DNA from: Streptococcus halotolerans
GTDB lineage: Bacteria; Bacillota; Bacilli; Lactobacillales; Streptococcaceae
Assembly: GCF_001598035.1 (NCBI RefSeq)
Contig: NZ_CP014835.1
Coordinates: forward strand, 2,021,001 to 2,085,000
Direction of reading: 5' to 3'
Length of the DNA: 64,000 nucleotides
Shown here in pieces: positions 36,410-46,091 of this stretch (position 1 is the first letter of the stretch; each line of letters starts with the position of its first letter). The position numbers and the translations under genes are program-made. A model generated the notes under the pieces. That model saw nothing but the letters and a program-made list of their open reading frames with translations, ran no database searches and was not told the origin of the DNA.

Positions 36410-38377
36410 TTGACTGATTTTAAAGACGATGACAACTCTTCCTCTGTTGGCTCAGACAATTTTAAAGAACGCATTTTGCGAGAATTAAAAGAAGAAGCCA
36501 ATCGTAAACGTCAACTTCAAGAAGAAGAGGCTAAGCGAAAAGATGAAGAAGAACGTCAAGCTGAAATGGCTAGACGTCAAAAAGAGCGAGAGGAAGCCCG
36601 CTTGGCCAAGGAGCATCGACAAAATGTAAAGGCTCGCCAAGCAGCTAAAGCCGCTCGTAAAACGGAATTAGACCGTGTTCAAAGTGAACAAGAAATAAAC
36701 AGTCAGAATCAAAAAAATGTGCAACAAAAGCCAATTGAGCAGGAATTTTTGATTCAAGAAGCTATTAAATCGCCTCTTGAATCGTCAGAAACACCCTCTC
36801 AAATGTCTTTATCTTCCGAGAGGGGAGATTATCATCTAGGCGAAGATAGTCAAGCCTCAGCTACAAGTGCTGAAGCGACGGAGACGACTAATCATCGTCA
36901 CTTAGTTGATTCCCTTGATGGTAAGACAAAGACTCAAAGATTACCAAGCGATAGTCACTCATCTTCAGAAATGCTGACAAAAGAAGTTGCATCAGCTTCT
37001 CTATCAAAGCCATCGCAAACAGCTTCGGAAACGACACAAGAGACTAGCTCTTCTAGCGATTCCTTATTATCTTCTGTTGTTCCATCAACGGCAGAAAATA
37101 GGATTAAGGAGGCAACAGCGGCTTCTCAAACTGTGACTGAAGAAAAAGTTAGTGAACGTTTGGAAGAACAGAATGAAGCTGTTGTTGCTGAAATAGAAGC
37201 CAAAGAATCCATTACTGAGGTAAAACAATCACCGATGAATAGAAAAAAGAAAAATCATAAGATTGCTGCTAAGATTACTGGTATTCTAGTGACTATTATC
37301 CTAGTTGTTGCCCTACTAACAGCATTTTTAGGCTATCGTTACGTCTCCAGTTCACTTGGGGCTGTTGATTCAGATTCTAAAAAATTTGTCACTGTCCAAA
37401 TTCCTGAAGGATCTGGTAATAAATTAATTGGTCAAATTTTGGAAGAAAATGGTTTAGTAAAAAATGCTTCTATTTTCAACTACTATACGCGCTTTAAAAA
37501 TGTTTCTGAACTTCAAAGCGGCTACTACAATCTTCAAAAAAATATGACTGTTCAGGAGATTATTGATGCCTTGAAAGAAGGAGGAACGTCAGAACCTCAA
37601 GAACCTGTTTCTGGAAAAATATTGGTGACAGAAGGTTTCACAATTGACCAAATTGCCAAAGCTGTGACCACTAACGTCAATACCAAAAAAGTCAGCAAGA
37701 CACCTTATTCTGAAAAAGATTTCTTAGATTTAATGAAGAACAGGGACTTCATTGATAAAATGGTTAAGAAGTACCCAGAACTTTTGAAAGACATCCCTTC
37801 TGCGGACAAAGCAAGGTACCAATTGGAAGGTTACTTATTCCCAGCAACCTATAATTACTATGAAGACTCGACACTTGAAGAGATTGTTGATCAAATGTTG
37901 GCGACAATGCATTCTAATTTAGCACCCTATTATGACCAGATTGCTGCAAAAGGGCACACCGTCAATGACATTTTGACCTTAGCTTCCTTGGTTGAAAAAG
38001 AAGGGTCAACGGACGACGATCGTCGTCAGATTGCTAGTGTCTTTTATAACCGTTTGAGTGCTCAGATGCCCTTACAAAGTAATATTGCGATCTTGTATGC
38101 CATGGGTAAACTTGGTCAGGAAACAACTCTTCGCGAAGATGCTACTATTGACACCAAGATTAATTCTCCGTATAATATCTATGAAAATCCTGGCTTGATG
38201 CCGGGACCGGTGGATAGTCCGGGATTATCTGCGATTGAAGCTACTGTAAATCCTGCTGATAGCAATAATCTCTACTTTGTGGCCGATGTCACAACTGGTG
38301 AGGTTTACTATGCAGAGGATTATGCCACTCATGAAGCTAATGTTTCTAAATACGTTAATGCGCATTTAGACAAATAG
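36410..38377 (+). CDS. mltG: Endolytic transglycosylase MltG
   Basis: Membrane-bound lytic transglycosylase that cleaves nascent peptidoglycan strands, linked to peripheral wall synthesis in streptococci. A long cytoplasmic N-terminus, rich in charged residues (KERILRELKEEANRKRQ) and then Ser/Thr, precedes one membrane helix (~287-312). The extracellular YceG domain follows, with the catalytic Glu in LASLVEKEGSTDDDR and the NIYENPGLMPGPVDSPG loop. Start: TTG at 36410, seven bases after AGGAGG; an ATG at 36377 lies inside the -10 element. From the TTG the protein has ~655 residues. Confidence 0.93.
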   Translation: MTDFKDDDNSSSVGSDNFKERILRELKEEANRKRQLQEEEAKRKDEEERQAEMARRQKEREEARLAKEHRQNVKARQAAKAARKTELDRVQSEQEINSQNQKNVQQKPIEQEFLIQEAIKSPLESSETPSQMSLSSERGDYHLGEDSQASATSAEATETTNHRHLVDSLDGKTKTQRLPSDSHSSSEMLTKEVASASLSKPSQTASETTQETSSSSDSLLSSVVPSTAENRIKEATAASQTVTEEKVSERLEEQNEAVVAEIEAKESITEVKQSPMNRKKKNHKIAAKITGILVTIILVVALLTAFLGYRYVSSSLGAVDSDSKKFVTVQIPEGSGNKLIGQILEENGLVKNASIFNYYTRFKNVSELQSGYYNLQKNMTVQEIIDALKEGGTSEPQEPVSGKILVTEGFTIDQIAKAVTTNVNTKKVSKTPYSEKDFLDLMKNRDFIDKMVKKYPELLKDIPSADKARYQLEGYLFPATYNYYEDSTLEEIVDQMLATMHSNLAPYYDQIAAKGHTVNDILTLASLVEKEGSTDDDRRQIASVFYNRLSAQMPLQSNIAILYAMGKLGQETTLREDATIDTKINSPYNIYENPGLMPGPVDSPGLSAIEATVNPADSNNLYFVADVTTGEVYYAEDYATHEANVSKYVNAHLDK

Positions 38378-38399
38378 AAACAATTCCAATGAGTAAACT

Positions 38400-38429
38400 A
38401 GTATGATGTGGTTTTACCACATCATATTC
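38400..38429 (+). terminator. Hairpin between mltG and greA
   Basis: ATGATGTGG and CCACATCAT form a 9-bp stem with a 5-base loop and almost no T tract. A weak terminator or RNA stabiliser. Confidence 0.5.
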
Positions 38430-38462
38430 ATTTGATAAAAAGAATAGAAAAGAGATAAAAAC

Positions 38463-38954
38463 ATGTCAGAAAAAACATTTCCAATGACTCAGACTGAAAA
38501 AGAAAAGCTTGAAAAAGAATTAGAAGAACTGAAATTAGTTCGTCGTCCAGAAGTTGTCGAACGGATCAAAATTGCTCGCTCCTACGGTGACCTTTCAGAA
38601 AACTCTGAGTATGATGCAGCTAAGGACGAACAGGCCTTTGTCGAAGGTGAAATTTCAACCTTGGAAAACCAAATTCGTAATGCTGAGATTATTGATAGCG
38701 ATGCTGTTGATAAAGACGAAGTAGCTATTGGTAAAACCGTGGTCGTCCAAGAAGTGGGAACAAGTGACAAAGACACTTATCACATTGTTGGTTCAGCTGG
38801 TGCTGATATCTTCTCTGGGAAAATCTCAAATGACAGTCCCATTGGTCAAGCACTTATTGGTAAAAATAAAGGTGACAAGGTTGCTATTGACTCACCAGCA
38901 GGAAGCTACCAAGTAGAAATCATCAGCGTTGAAAAAACAGAAGGTAACAAATAA
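38463..38954 (+). CDS. greA: Transcription elongation factor GreA
   Basis: Rescues backtracked RNA polymerase by stimulating cleavage of the transcript. 163 residues: N-terminal coiled coil (~8-75), with the acidic tip in [19 protein letters not shown], and a C-terminal FKBP-like domain ([25 protein letters not shown]). All features of GreA are present. A terminator follows at once and intron-like element A starts immediately behind it. Confidence 0.97.
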   Translation: MSEKTFPMTQTEKEKLEKELEELKLVRRPEVVERIKIARSYGDLSENSEYDAAKDEQAFVEGEISTLENQIRNAEIIDSDAVDKDEVAIGKTVVVQEVGTSDKDTYHIVGSAGADIFSGKISNDSPIGQALIGKNKGDKVAIDSPAGSYQVEIISVEKTEGNK

Positions 38955-38959
38955 TGATC

Positions 38960-38999
38960 AAAAAGAATTGACATACTGAACAAGTGTCGATTCTTTTTT
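38960..38999 (+). terminator. Terminator of greA, abutting intron-like element A
   Basis: AAAGAATTGACA pairs with TGTCGATTCTTT around an 11-base loop, then TTTTG. The intron-like element begins three to four bases after the T tract. Confidence 0.85.
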
Positions 39000-39002
39000 G
39001 TC

Positions 39003-39776
39003 GTACGACGGCTATGTCGTACATTGGAGGTGGAAGTTCTCCGTAGATACCTGTTACCAATGAACCCAATATAGCTACTCTCAGGCTTGTCTATCGTGCT
39101 GTAGCGGATTAAAACCGTCTGAGGATAGATTGATTTAAGTCTGACACTAGAAACTGAAACCGTCAGAGGAAGGGATAGCGAAATCGTAGCCCTACGAACA
39201 GAAAGGTGATATCAAGGCGCTTGAGCAGATGAAGAGCCTCCAAACGCTAACGTCCCAATAGGCAGTCGTAACCCATATGTGTCAATCAGAAGAGCAATTG
39301 AATTCGGAGCAAGGTCTGCATGAAAAAAATAATTCTTTCTAGAGTCTTTGAACTCTTCGTCAGCATTCCTTTTTTCACTTAAAGCTTTTAATGACCTCAT
39401 ATTTAGTGTAAACGAGGAGAGAGGTATGACTTATCTCGTTAGGTCTCATGAGCATCAAAGAAGCATTAGCAAGGAATCATGAGAAGTCAGCAGACCACAG
39501 TAGCAGTGATGATGCTTCTGCAAAAGAAGTGGGGCAAAGGTCTGAACAATTAAATCAGTATCAGTCAAGTTGAAGTGGACTATTCCAACCTTGGTCTGAA
39601 AAGACAGTGGACTGAAAGCATCAATGATGGCTATTGTTCATAAATCGAGGATAGCACAACTAGGACGACTCTATGAAGTGAGCGTTGTGGGAGGCTATGT
39701 ACTCTCGTTAAACACCGTATGCCAAACGAAACGGCACGCAGGATGGTGTGAGAATGGCTAGGATTAGCCCGCTCGA
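39003..39776 (+). mobile_element. ORF-less group II intron-like element (copy A)
   Basis: A ~774-base segment without coding capacity. It starts GTACGACGG (compare GTGCGAC of group II introns). It contains the domain I-like blocks GATTTAAGTCTGACA, GAAACTGAAACCGTCAG and GAAATCGTAGCCCTACGAA. It ends with a domain V-like hairpin (CCGTATGCC ... GGCACGCAGGATGGTG) and a domain VI-like tail TAGGATTAGCCCGCTCGAT. The same blocks in the same order make up copy B at 62276-63160, which is of equal length once its MITE is removed. The site directly behind a terminator is typical of class C group II introns. No reverse transcriptase is present; a short MRSQQT peptide at 39479 may be a leftover of the maturase N-terminus. 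Domain V looks damaged. Confidence 0.7.
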
Positions 39777-39925
39777 TGATTATCCTTAACCATCTCCATA
39801 ACTCCTTCTAAAAGAAGTGAGTGCCATTAAATAGTGTTTTTGCTGAGTTGCTCATCGAATGACAGCTATTTTGTTGTTTATGAACTGAGATTGTTTGTGA
39901 GGATTAAAAAACTTAAGATATGAAA

Positions 39926-39957
39926 AAGACAACCATCAAAACTGATGATTGTCTTCA
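39926..39957 (-). terminator. Terminator of yidC
   Basis: On the minus strand GACAATCATCA pairs with TGATGGTTGTC, followed by TTTTTC. Confidence 0.8.
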
Positions 39958-39998
39958 ATCTGGGAGGCTGATCATATGTTCAGCCTCTTTTATAATGG

Positions 39999-40916
39999 TT
40001 AACGGTTGCGCTGTTTTCCAGCATTGCGTTTTGATTTTGTTTGGATAGCACCTTGTGCTGGTTTAGCCGCTGGTGTAACATCTTTACGGCTTGTCGTAGT
40101 TGACTTAAACGCTTTGGGAGGGTTCTTGGCAAATTCTTCTTCTACTTTTTTGCGCAAGCGAGGCTTGATGATATAAGTGGTGATCAATTGCTGAGCAATA
40201 GCGAAGAAACCACCAACGAACCAATATAGAGTTACCCCTGCTGGTGATGAAAAACCAAAGAAGGCCATCATAAGAGGCATTGAATACATAGCTGTCTTCA
40301 TCTGTGCTCGTTGCTCTTCTGGAACAGTTGCCATGGACAACCAAGATTGGAAGAAATAGAGTGCTACGATGATAGCTGTGAGCAGCAAGTCAGGTTTATC
40401 CAAAGAGAACCATAGGAAGCGAGAGCCTTGGATACCATTTGTGTAGCGTGCGGCAAAGTATAGGGCTGAGAAAAATGGCATTTGAATGAGCAGTGGCAAA
40501 CATCCAATTCCACCAAACATGCTGACACCATATTGGCGTTGAGCAGCCATAAAGTCAGCTTGAGCCGCTAATTTTTCCTCCTGTGTTGTGGCTGATTTCA
40601 TCCGTTCTTGAATAGGACCAAGATACGGTTTTAAGAAGGCCATTTTTTCTGATTGATAAGCTGCTTTTTGCGATTGGTATAGCCCGAGCGGTAAAATTAA
40701 CAATCGAACAATAATCGTAACAGCAATGATACCAAGACCAAAGCCAAGCCCTAAGTCATTAGCAAAGTATTGGATGACTTTTTCCATGGGTTTACCAATG
40801 GTATCCCAGATAAAACCGGCTGGTTTTCCATTAACTGTCCGTACACAGCCAGATAGGAAGACGAGCATCGATGCTGCCATTCCTGAGAGGATTAATTTTT
40901 TAGTTGATTTTTTCAC
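39999..40916 (-). CDS. yidC2: Membrane protein insertase YidC (YidC2 type)
   Basis: Oxa1/YidC/Alb3 insertase helping proteins into the membrane with or without SecYEG. Lipoprotein signal with lipobox LSGC (~22), then five helices. Family blocks include [22 protein letters not shown] (with the conserved Arg in the groove), [22 protein letters not shown] and [15 protein letters not shown]. The C-terminal tail of ~50 residues is long and basic, the mark of streptococcal YidC2, which can contact ribosomes co-translationally. The neighbouring acylphosphatase and TrmH genes agree with the YidC2 locus. 305 residues. Confidence 0.93.
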   Translation of the reverse strand: MKKSTKKLILSGMAASMLVFLSGCVRTVNGKPAGFIWDTIGKPMEKVIQYFANDLGLGFGLGIIAVTIIVRLLILPLGLYQSQKAAYQSEKMAFLKPYLGPIQERMKSATTQEEKLAAQADFMAAQRQYGVSMFGGIGCLPLLIQMPFFSALYFAARYTNGIQGSRFLWFSLDKPDLLLTAIIVALYFFQSWLSMATVPEEQRAQMKTAMYSMPLMMAFFGFSSPAGVTLYWFVGGFFAIAQQLITTYIIKPRLRKKVEEEFAKNPPKAFKSTTTSRKDVTPAAKPAQGAIQTKSKRNAGKQRNR

Positions 40917-40997
40917 AGTTCATATCCTTTAATTTTGTAATACCCATCTATTTTACAGTTTTTTTAGGATTTTCTCAATACTTCTGAAGCCCTAATT

Positions 40998-41276
40998 TTA
41001 ATTAGCCATTCGGAAGTCTGTGTAGTCTTGGAATTGCCCCATCTGTACATCGACATAGGTGACACGACTCATCCGAGAAGGCCCTTTGCGGACTTCTTGG
41101 ATGAATTTAGCTATCTTGGTTGAATCATCGGATTGTGCAAGAATTTCAACGGTTCCATCGTCGTTATTCCAAACGCGTCCTCTGATACCTCCTATTTCTT
41201 TGGCTAAGGCGTAAGTTGAGTAGCGAAAGCCAACGCCTTGAACACGACCAGAAACAATCATTCGTACTTTTTTCAT
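40998..41276 (-). CDS. acyP: Acylphosphatase
   Basis: 92-residue cytoplasmic enzyme hydrolysing acyl-phosphates. The active-site loop and Arg are in VSGRVQGVGFRYSTY (~9-23), and the catalytic Asn lies in RVWNNDDGTVEI. Full length. It is transcribed leftwards into yidC2 (82 bases apart) and diverges from trmH, whose -10 lies between them. The physiological substrate in bacteria is unclear. Confidence 0.95.
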   Translation of the reverse strand: MKKVRMIVSGRVQGVGFRYSTYALAKEIGGIRGRVWNNDDGTVEILAQSDDSTKIAKFIQEVRKGPSRMSRVTYVDVQMGQFQDYTDFRMAN

Positions 41277-41321
41277 GGTTTTTCCTCCATTTGCGCTTTT
41301 AGTCTGTGATATAATACTTCT

Positions 41322-42065
41322 ATGACTACTATTATAACCTCAAAATCCAATAATCTCATTAAAAAGACTAAAAAACTGTTACAGAAAAAACACCGTAAGG
41401 ATTCTTATCTTATTGAGGGATGGCATCTCTTTGAAGAAGCTCAAAAAATGGGCGTTTTATTCCGACATATTTTTGTTGTGGAAGATTTGGCAGATAAGGT
41501 AGCTCCGCGTTCTGAATTGGTTTTGGTTTCAAGCGACGTTTTGAAGGAGATTTCTGATGCACCAGCGCCACAAGGGATTGTTGCAGAAGTCATTTTGGAT
41601 CAAGTGACCTTGCCGGATTTCAAGGATGGGCGTTATCTTGTTTTAGAGGATGTCCAAGATCCTGGCAATTTAGGGACAATGGTTCGAACAGCAGATGCTG
41701 CTGGTTTGGATGGTGTGATTTTGTCAGATAAATCGGCTGATTTGTATAACCCTAAAACACTTCGTTCCATGCAGGGCAGTCATTTTCATTTACCGATCTT
41801 TCGCTTGACCTTGGCTGATGTTTTCAATGACATGAAGGCAGCTGATTTGCCCATTTTGGCGACAACTTTGTCGGATAAGTCGGTCGATTATCAGACTTTA
41901 AAGCCTTTCGATAAATTTGCCTTGGTGATGGGAAATGAGGGGCAAGGCATTAGCCCGCAGACCAGTCTTATCGCTGATCATTTGATTCACATTGATATGC
42001 CTGGTCAGGCGGAAAGTCTTAATGTGGCCGTAGCAGCTGGGATAGTGATTTTTAGCTTGCTTTAA
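41322..42065 (+). CDS. TrmH-family (SpoU) RNA 2'-O-methyltransferase
   Basis: Knotted SPOUT-class methyltransferase acting on tRNA or rRNA ribose. N-terminal substrate-binding domain (KSNNLIKKTKKLL ... SYLIEGWHLFEEA), then the three SPOUT motifs: DVQDPGNLGTMVRTADAAG, LVMGNEGQGIS and MPGQAESLNVAVAAGI. 247 residues. Which nucleotide is methylated cannot be told. The -10 ATATAAT (~41308) is close to the start codon. Confidence 0.9.
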   Translation: MTTIITSKSNNLIKKTKKLLQKKHRKDSYLIEGWHLFEEAQKMGVLFRHIFVVEDLADKVAPRSELVLVSSDVLKEISDAPAPQGIVAEVILDQVTLPDFKDGRYLVLEDVQDPGNLGTMVRTADAAGLDGVILSDKSADLYNPKTLRSMQGSHFHLPIFRLTLADVFNDMKAADLPILATTLSDKSVDYQTLKPFDKFALVMGNEGQGISPQTSLIADHLIHIDMPGQAESLNVAVAAGIVIFSLL

Positions 42066-42106
42066 GTCAATATGGTATAATAATAGCCTAGAGAGAGGTG
42101 ATTTCG

Positions 42107-42610
42107 ATGAAAAAATATGAAAAAGATGCTGAATTCATGGAGTTGGTTGGGCATTTGATTGACCATCCACGCTTCCAAAAACTTGATGGTATCGTTCAAC
42201 ATCACCATTCCACACGTATGGAACATTCGATTAATGTCGCTTATACCAGTTATAAAATTGCTCGAAAGCTTGGTTGGGATAAAGAGTCAACGGCACGTGG
42301 CGGTCTTCTCCATGATTTCTTTTATTATGATTGGCGCGTGACTAAATTTAAAAAAAGTCATGCTTGGATTCATCCTCGTATTGCCGTTCGTAATGCTAGA
42401 AAATTAACACCCTTAAATAAAAAAGAAGAGGATATTATCCTCAAGCATATGTGGGGAGCCACTATCGCCTTTCCGCGTTATAAGGAATCTTATATTGTGA
42501 CTATGGTTGATAAATACTGGGCTATTAAAGAAGCGACTATCCCTATGCGCCGTACTTTTGGAAAGCCTATCCGTTATAGCCGTAAATTTTTGGGCAGTCA
42601 CAATCGTTAA
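42107..42610 (+). CDS. HD domain-containing hydrolase
   Basis: Metal-dependent phosphohydrolase, 167 residues. HD motifs visible: HHHSTRMEHSINVAY (first His), RGGLLHDFFYYDW (HD) and the later ILKHMWG. Close relatives are annotated as HDIG/HD phosphohydrolases in streptococci. The substrate (a nucleotide or phosphate ester) is unknown. ATG at 42107 follows GAGAGGTGATTTCG; an in-frame GTG at 42098 lies within the RBS. It follows trmH by about 40 bases and precedes the Bax-inhibitor-like gene by 21, so the three may be co-transcribed. Confidence 0.82.
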   Translation: MKKYEKDAEFMELVGHLIDHPRFQKLDGIVQHHHSTRMEHSINVAYTSYKIARKLGWDKESTARGGLLHDFFYYDWRVTKFKKSHAWIHPRIAVRNARKLTPLNKKEEDIILKHMWGATIAFPRYKESYIVTMVDKYWAIKEATIPMRRTFGKPIRYSRKFLGSHNR

Positions 42611-42631
42611 TTAGAAAAGGAAGTTTTAGTT

Positions 42632-43321
42632 ATGAATGATAATCTCATTTACACAGAATCGCAGAGTGGCTTATCAGCCTTCTTTACGAAAATTTATAGT
42701 CTTGTTGGTATTGGTATTGGGCTTTCAGCCTTTGTTTCTTGGTTGATGCTTTACCCATTTAAAGCTAACCTTGTCACGATTATAACTCAGTACTCTTGGG
42801 TTTACTATGGTGCTTTCTTTGCAGAGTTAGCTTTGGTTTTCTTGGCCTCAAATGCAGCCCGTAAAAATACACCAGCTGCCTTACCCCTCTTTTTAACCTA
42901 TTCAGCCTTGAACGGCTTTACGCTCAGTTTTATTATTGTTCAATACGTTCAAACAACAGTTCTTCAAGCCTTTGTAAGTTCTGCTCTTGTTTTCTTTATT
43001 ATGGCAGCCATCGGGGCAACGATTAAAAAAGACCTGTCAGGCATGGCAAAGGCCCTTGTAGCAGCCTTAATTGGTATTATTATTGCCAGTCTGGTTAACC
43101 TGTTCATTGGTAGTGGGACGATGAGTTTCTTGATCAGTATTGTTTCTGTTTTGATTTTCTCCGGTTTGATTGCTTACGATAATCAAATGATTAAGCGCGT
43201 TTACCAGCAAACAGGCGGTGATGTTCAAAATGGGTGGGCTATCTCAATGGCGCTTAGCCTATATTTGGACTTCATTAACTTGTTCCTAAATCTTTTGCGT
43301 ATCTTTGGTCGTAACGACTAA
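42632..43321 (+). CDS. Bax inhibitor-1/YccA family membrane protein
   Basis: 229 residues, seven hydrophobic segments of the TMBIM family, whose bacterial member YetJ is a pH-sensitive Ca2+ leak channel. The last helix region [22 protein letters not shown], with its conserved Asp, and [18 protein letters not shown] at the end are typical. The role in streptococci is not established. RBS AAAGGAAGTTTTAGTT. Followed by a strong terminator at 43399-43446. Confidence 0.88.
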   Translation: MNDNLIYTESQSGLSAFFTKIYSLVGIGIGLSAFVSWLMLYPFKANLVTIITQYSWVYYGAFFAELALVFLASNAARKNTPAALPLFLTYSALNGFTLSFIIVQYVQTTVLQAFVSSALVFFIMAAIGATIKKDLSGMAKALVAALIGIIIASLVNLFIGSGTMSFLISIVSVLIFSGLIAYDNQMIKRVYQQTGGDVQNGWAISMALSLYLDFINLFLNLLRIFGRND

Positions 43322-43398
43322 TACATTTTTCAGAATATAGATGTCCCTCTAAATGGTAGCAAAATTGAAACTGAAGCTGTCAGTGTGACTAAAACAAA

Positions 43399-43446
43399 CT
43401 CTTAGCAAGGTCGATTTAGTGACCTTGCTAAGAGTTTTTCTTTTTT
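43399..43446 (+). terminator. Strong terminator after the Bax-inhibitor-like gene
   Basis: ACTCTTAGCAAGGTC pairs with GACCTTGCTAAGAGT around a short loop, then TTTTTCTTTTTT. Confidence 0.9.
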
Positions 43447-43501
43447 AAAGATGATAAAACAGGCTAAAGATCACTGTCTTCACCTTGTTGGATTTTATTC
43501 A

Positions 43502-43819
43502 CTATAACTGATTCAGTTCATGGGCTAGTAAGATAGTTTGTTGCCCATTATTATCCACGATATAGAGCTTTTTAGGAAAAAAAGGATCAAAGAGATACTT
43601 GTAATCAAAAGCAATCATCAGCCTTCTTTTGGCATCATGGTATTCATAGGTCATGCCTTTGTTAGATTTTTTAAGTTTAAAGGTGAGAACACTATCTAAA
43701 GGAACAACTGATTTTAAATAGTTGTCCAAAATATCCCATAAGGTATCAATCAATTCGCTGGGTAAACTGGTGGCAACACCGAAGCTCGCGTAACGAGCGT
43801 TTGTTTTTTCAAAGGCCAT
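43502..43819 (-). CDS. DUF960 family protein
   Basis: 105-residue cytosolic protein of the DUF960 family, restricted to Firmicutes and found in most streptococci. The N-terminus MAFEKTNARYASFGVATSLP and the later LYIVDNNGQQTILLAHELNQL are characteristic. No catalytic motif or membrane segment. It lies ~100 bases downstream of ntdP on the same strand and may share its transcript. Function unknown. Confidence 0.78.
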   Translation of the reverse strand: MAFEKTNARYASFGVATSLPSELIDTLWDILDNYLKSVVPLDSVLTFKLKKSNKGMTYEYHDAKRRLMIAFDYKYLFDPFFPKKLYIVDNNGQQTILLAHELNQL

Positions 43820-43914
43820 TTGGTATCCTTTCTAAGCAGTTGGATTTGTTTGATCGTGGTCTAAAAGCAAAAGCGAAGGAGCTGAAGACCATACTCCAGC
43901 TCCTAAGGACAACT

Positions 43915-44448
43915 TTAACGCTTCTTCAGCTCAAGATAGCGTTTGTACCAGATATTAACGTAAGACTGTGAAAATGGTCCTTTATGGTTATTAATCCAAT
44001 CCACTAAAATTCTAACATTCTTTTTTAGAATGAAATCAATATCAGACGAATACTGCATTTCTCGCTTATGAATTTCATATTCATCGACATCCAGAAGTTT
44101 TTTTTCTCCGTCCGCAAAGACTTTGACGTCTAAATCATAGTCGATGTATTTGAGAGCTTCCTGGTCTAGAACGTAAGGACTGGCAAGATTGCAATAATAA
44201 GAAATGCCATTATCTCGAATCATTGCAATGATATTGAACCAATACTTCTTGTGGAAATAGACAATGGCGGGTTCGCGAGTAACCCAACGACGACCATCAT
44301 GCTCTGTCACAAGCGTGTGATCGTTCACACCAATAATTGCATTTTCCGTTGTTTTGAGTACCATAGTATCACGCCAAGTGCGGTGCAAACTACCATCATG
44401 TTTATAACTTTGAATTGTAATAAAGTCGCCTTCTTTTGGTAATTTCAT
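43915..44448 (-). CDS. ntdP: Nucleoside tri-/diphosphate phosphatase (DUF402)
   Basis: 177-residue DUF402 protein (formerly UPF0374), whose characterised homologues hydrolyse nucleoside tri- and diphosphates with divalent metal. Hallmarks: [16 protein letters not shown] near the N-terminus, [12 protein letters not shown], the metal-site [12 protein letters not shown] and [14 protein letters not shown]. The ORF opens three codons upstream at 44457; ATG at 44448 is favoured because AGAAAG is at better spacing and the family begins MKLPKEGD. It follows recX on the minus strand after an 80-base gap. Confidence 0.88.
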   Translation of the reverse strand: MKLPKEGDFITIQSYKHDGSLHRTWRDTMVLKTTENAIIGVNDHTLVTEHDGRRWVTREPAIVYFHKKYWFNIIAMIRDNGISYYCNLASPYVLDQEALKYIDYDLDVKVFADGEKKLLDVDEYEIHKREMQYSSDIDFILKKNVRILVDWINNHKGPFSQSYVNIWYKRYLELKKR

Positions 44449-44529
44449 GGCAATCATCTTTCTACAATTTCTTTGTCCTTAATAGTCTATCATAATTTTC
44501 AGAAAAAATCACTTTGAGATGGGAAGTGA

Positions 44530-45306
44530 CTACAAATAGTCCCTTAAAGCTGACCGAATGGTATCAAAATCGTACCCTTTTCTAGCGAGCGCCTGAGTTA
44601 ACCGTTGGTTTAGATCATAGCCATCATATTTTCGGCTGTATTTTCGGTATTGTTTCTCCAACTCTTGGTAGATAAGTTCTTCCTCAGTTTCCTCATCCTT
44701 TTCTAAGTCTAGCGTTTCAATGGCGAGTTTAGCTTCTTGGTAGGAAAATCCTTTGTTAGTTAGGCTTTGGCTGAGTTTGTCTTTTAGGGCTTTAAAAGCT
44801 AGTTTGCCATCATACTTGCGTAACAGTTTCTGCGCGACGCGCTCAGCAACCTCTGTAAAGTCATAATCTGACATAACGCTATCAATAGTTGTGCTAGAGA
44901 TGCCTTTTTGCCTGAGTTTCTGCTTGATCACAAAACTTCCCTTATCACCACTTGATAGATTTTGCTCAACTGTTGACATTACAAACTGCTTATCATCGAT
45001 CCATTTATCGGCTTTAAGATTATCAATCACTTGGGGGATGATAGCCGAATCAATCTCATGTTTATGGAGATAATCCCTAACTTCTTTTTCTGTTCTTTGT
45101 TTGAACGAAAGGAAATAAAGAGCCAGATTTTTTCCATAAGAAAATTGAGCAAACTGACGAATCTCGTCAAGTTCTTTCTCTGAAATCGTCATACCTTTAC
45201 TCAACATAAAGCGAACGATTGTATCTTCAGTAATATAGAGCTTCTCTGTCTCATCAAGTTCTAACAGATAGAGACGCTTTTTCTTTTCAATTTTTGTGAT
45301 TTTCAT
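44530..45306 (-). CDS. recX: Regulatory protein RecX
   Basis: Modulator of RecA that binds and destabilises RecA filaments. 258 residues composed of tandem three-helix RecX repeats: [20 protein letters not shown], then [12 protein letters not shown] ... [12 protein letters not shown], and a last repeat near [22 protein letters not shown]. Length typical of streptococci. The start lies two bases after the stop codon of the decayed phosphotransferase gene on the same strand. Confidence 0.93.
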   Translation of the reverse strand: MKITKIEKKKRLYLLELDETEKLYITEDTIVRFMLSKGMTISEKELDEIRQFAQFSYGKNLALYFLSFKQRTEKEVRDYLHKHEIDSAIIPQVIDNLKADKWIDDKQFVMSTVEQNLSSGDKGSFVIKQKLRQKGISSTTIDSVMSDYDFTEVAERVAQKLLRKYDGKLAFKALKDKLSQSLTNKGFSYQEAKLAIETLDLEKDEETEEELIYQELEKQYRKYSRKYDGYDLNQRLTQALARKGYDFDTIRSALRDYL

Positions 45307-45308
45307 CT

Positions 45309-45985
45309 TTAATCTCCAAAAGCTTCTGTGATAGCAATAATTCTTAGTATATCCGAGGCAATCCTTTCTCTGCCATAATTGTCTAGGAAACTCTCAATAT
45401 TTTTTTTTTCTGAATGATAGTGCATAGACCAAAAGTCTCCAAAAATATCAATGGACTTATCATTATTATAACCAACTAGTCTACAATCGATGAAGAATGG
45501 GATATCTTTTAAAATGATATCTGTCAGGCATTGCCATGAATAAAAGCATTTGTTTCTAAAAAGTGTCCTTTTTCTTCAACTAGCTTAAAAGCTTCTTCTC
45601 AATCTGAGATATGAAAAATTGGTAGTAGTGATTTATCCTAGCAGATACCATTTGATCATTTTGTTTGAGTGCTTAGCGATAAGTGTCCAAAAGATGTTCG
45701 TGTGGGTATGGTTAGGATTTAATGGATGCAGTTGTCGCAATGCTTTGTCTAAAATCGTATAGCCTGATTCAGGCTGGTCTAAAAGGATGTTTCAGCAGAA
45801 CCCATCGCAGTTCTTGTTAAGAGATCGTTTTTATCTGTACTGATATAAGCAATTGCCTTAGCTCTGGATAAAAGCATTTCGTCAATGGAATCTCTTGTGT
45901 TAATTTTTTGAATCTGCTAATCAACTTTTAGCACTGGAGCTCCTGGAGGAGAGGACAAATGACAGAGGGATTGATTGCTAAGGTA
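45309..45985 (-). pseudogene. Decayed aminoglycoside phosphotransferase-like kinase gene
   Basis: Read leftwards in shifting frames, the segment gives recognisable blocks: a start MGKITDTLAINPSVICP, then APVLKVD, MLLSRAKAIAYIST, DKALRQLHPLNPN, a catalytic-loop-like FIHGNA (family: HGD), IILKDIPFFIDCRLVGY in place of the FIDWGR metal loop, and IFGDFWSMHYHSEKKN near the end. The order and spacing match APH(3')-type phosphotransferases, but several stops and frameshifts break it. The catalytic HGD is not clearly preserved. It ends two bases before recX. No active kinase is expected. Confidence 0.65.
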
Positions 45986-46091
45986 TCGGTGATTTTACCC
46001 ATCTTTAGAGATAATCAAGGATTTTGCATGCTTTTATTATAACAAAAATGGTAAAATGGAAGCAAAAGCAAGTTGAAAGCGAGTAGCTAAC

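Noticed and set aside
39003..39776. Possible giant structured RNA (OLE, ROOL or GOLLD type)
   Set aside because: The start, domain V/VI-like end and terminator-adjacent site fit a group II intron better. None of the signatures I know for those RNAs were seen, and no phage or tRNA context is present.
44251..44442. 63-codon plus-strand frame inside ntdP
   Set aside because: Antisense to a conserved gene, no start context.
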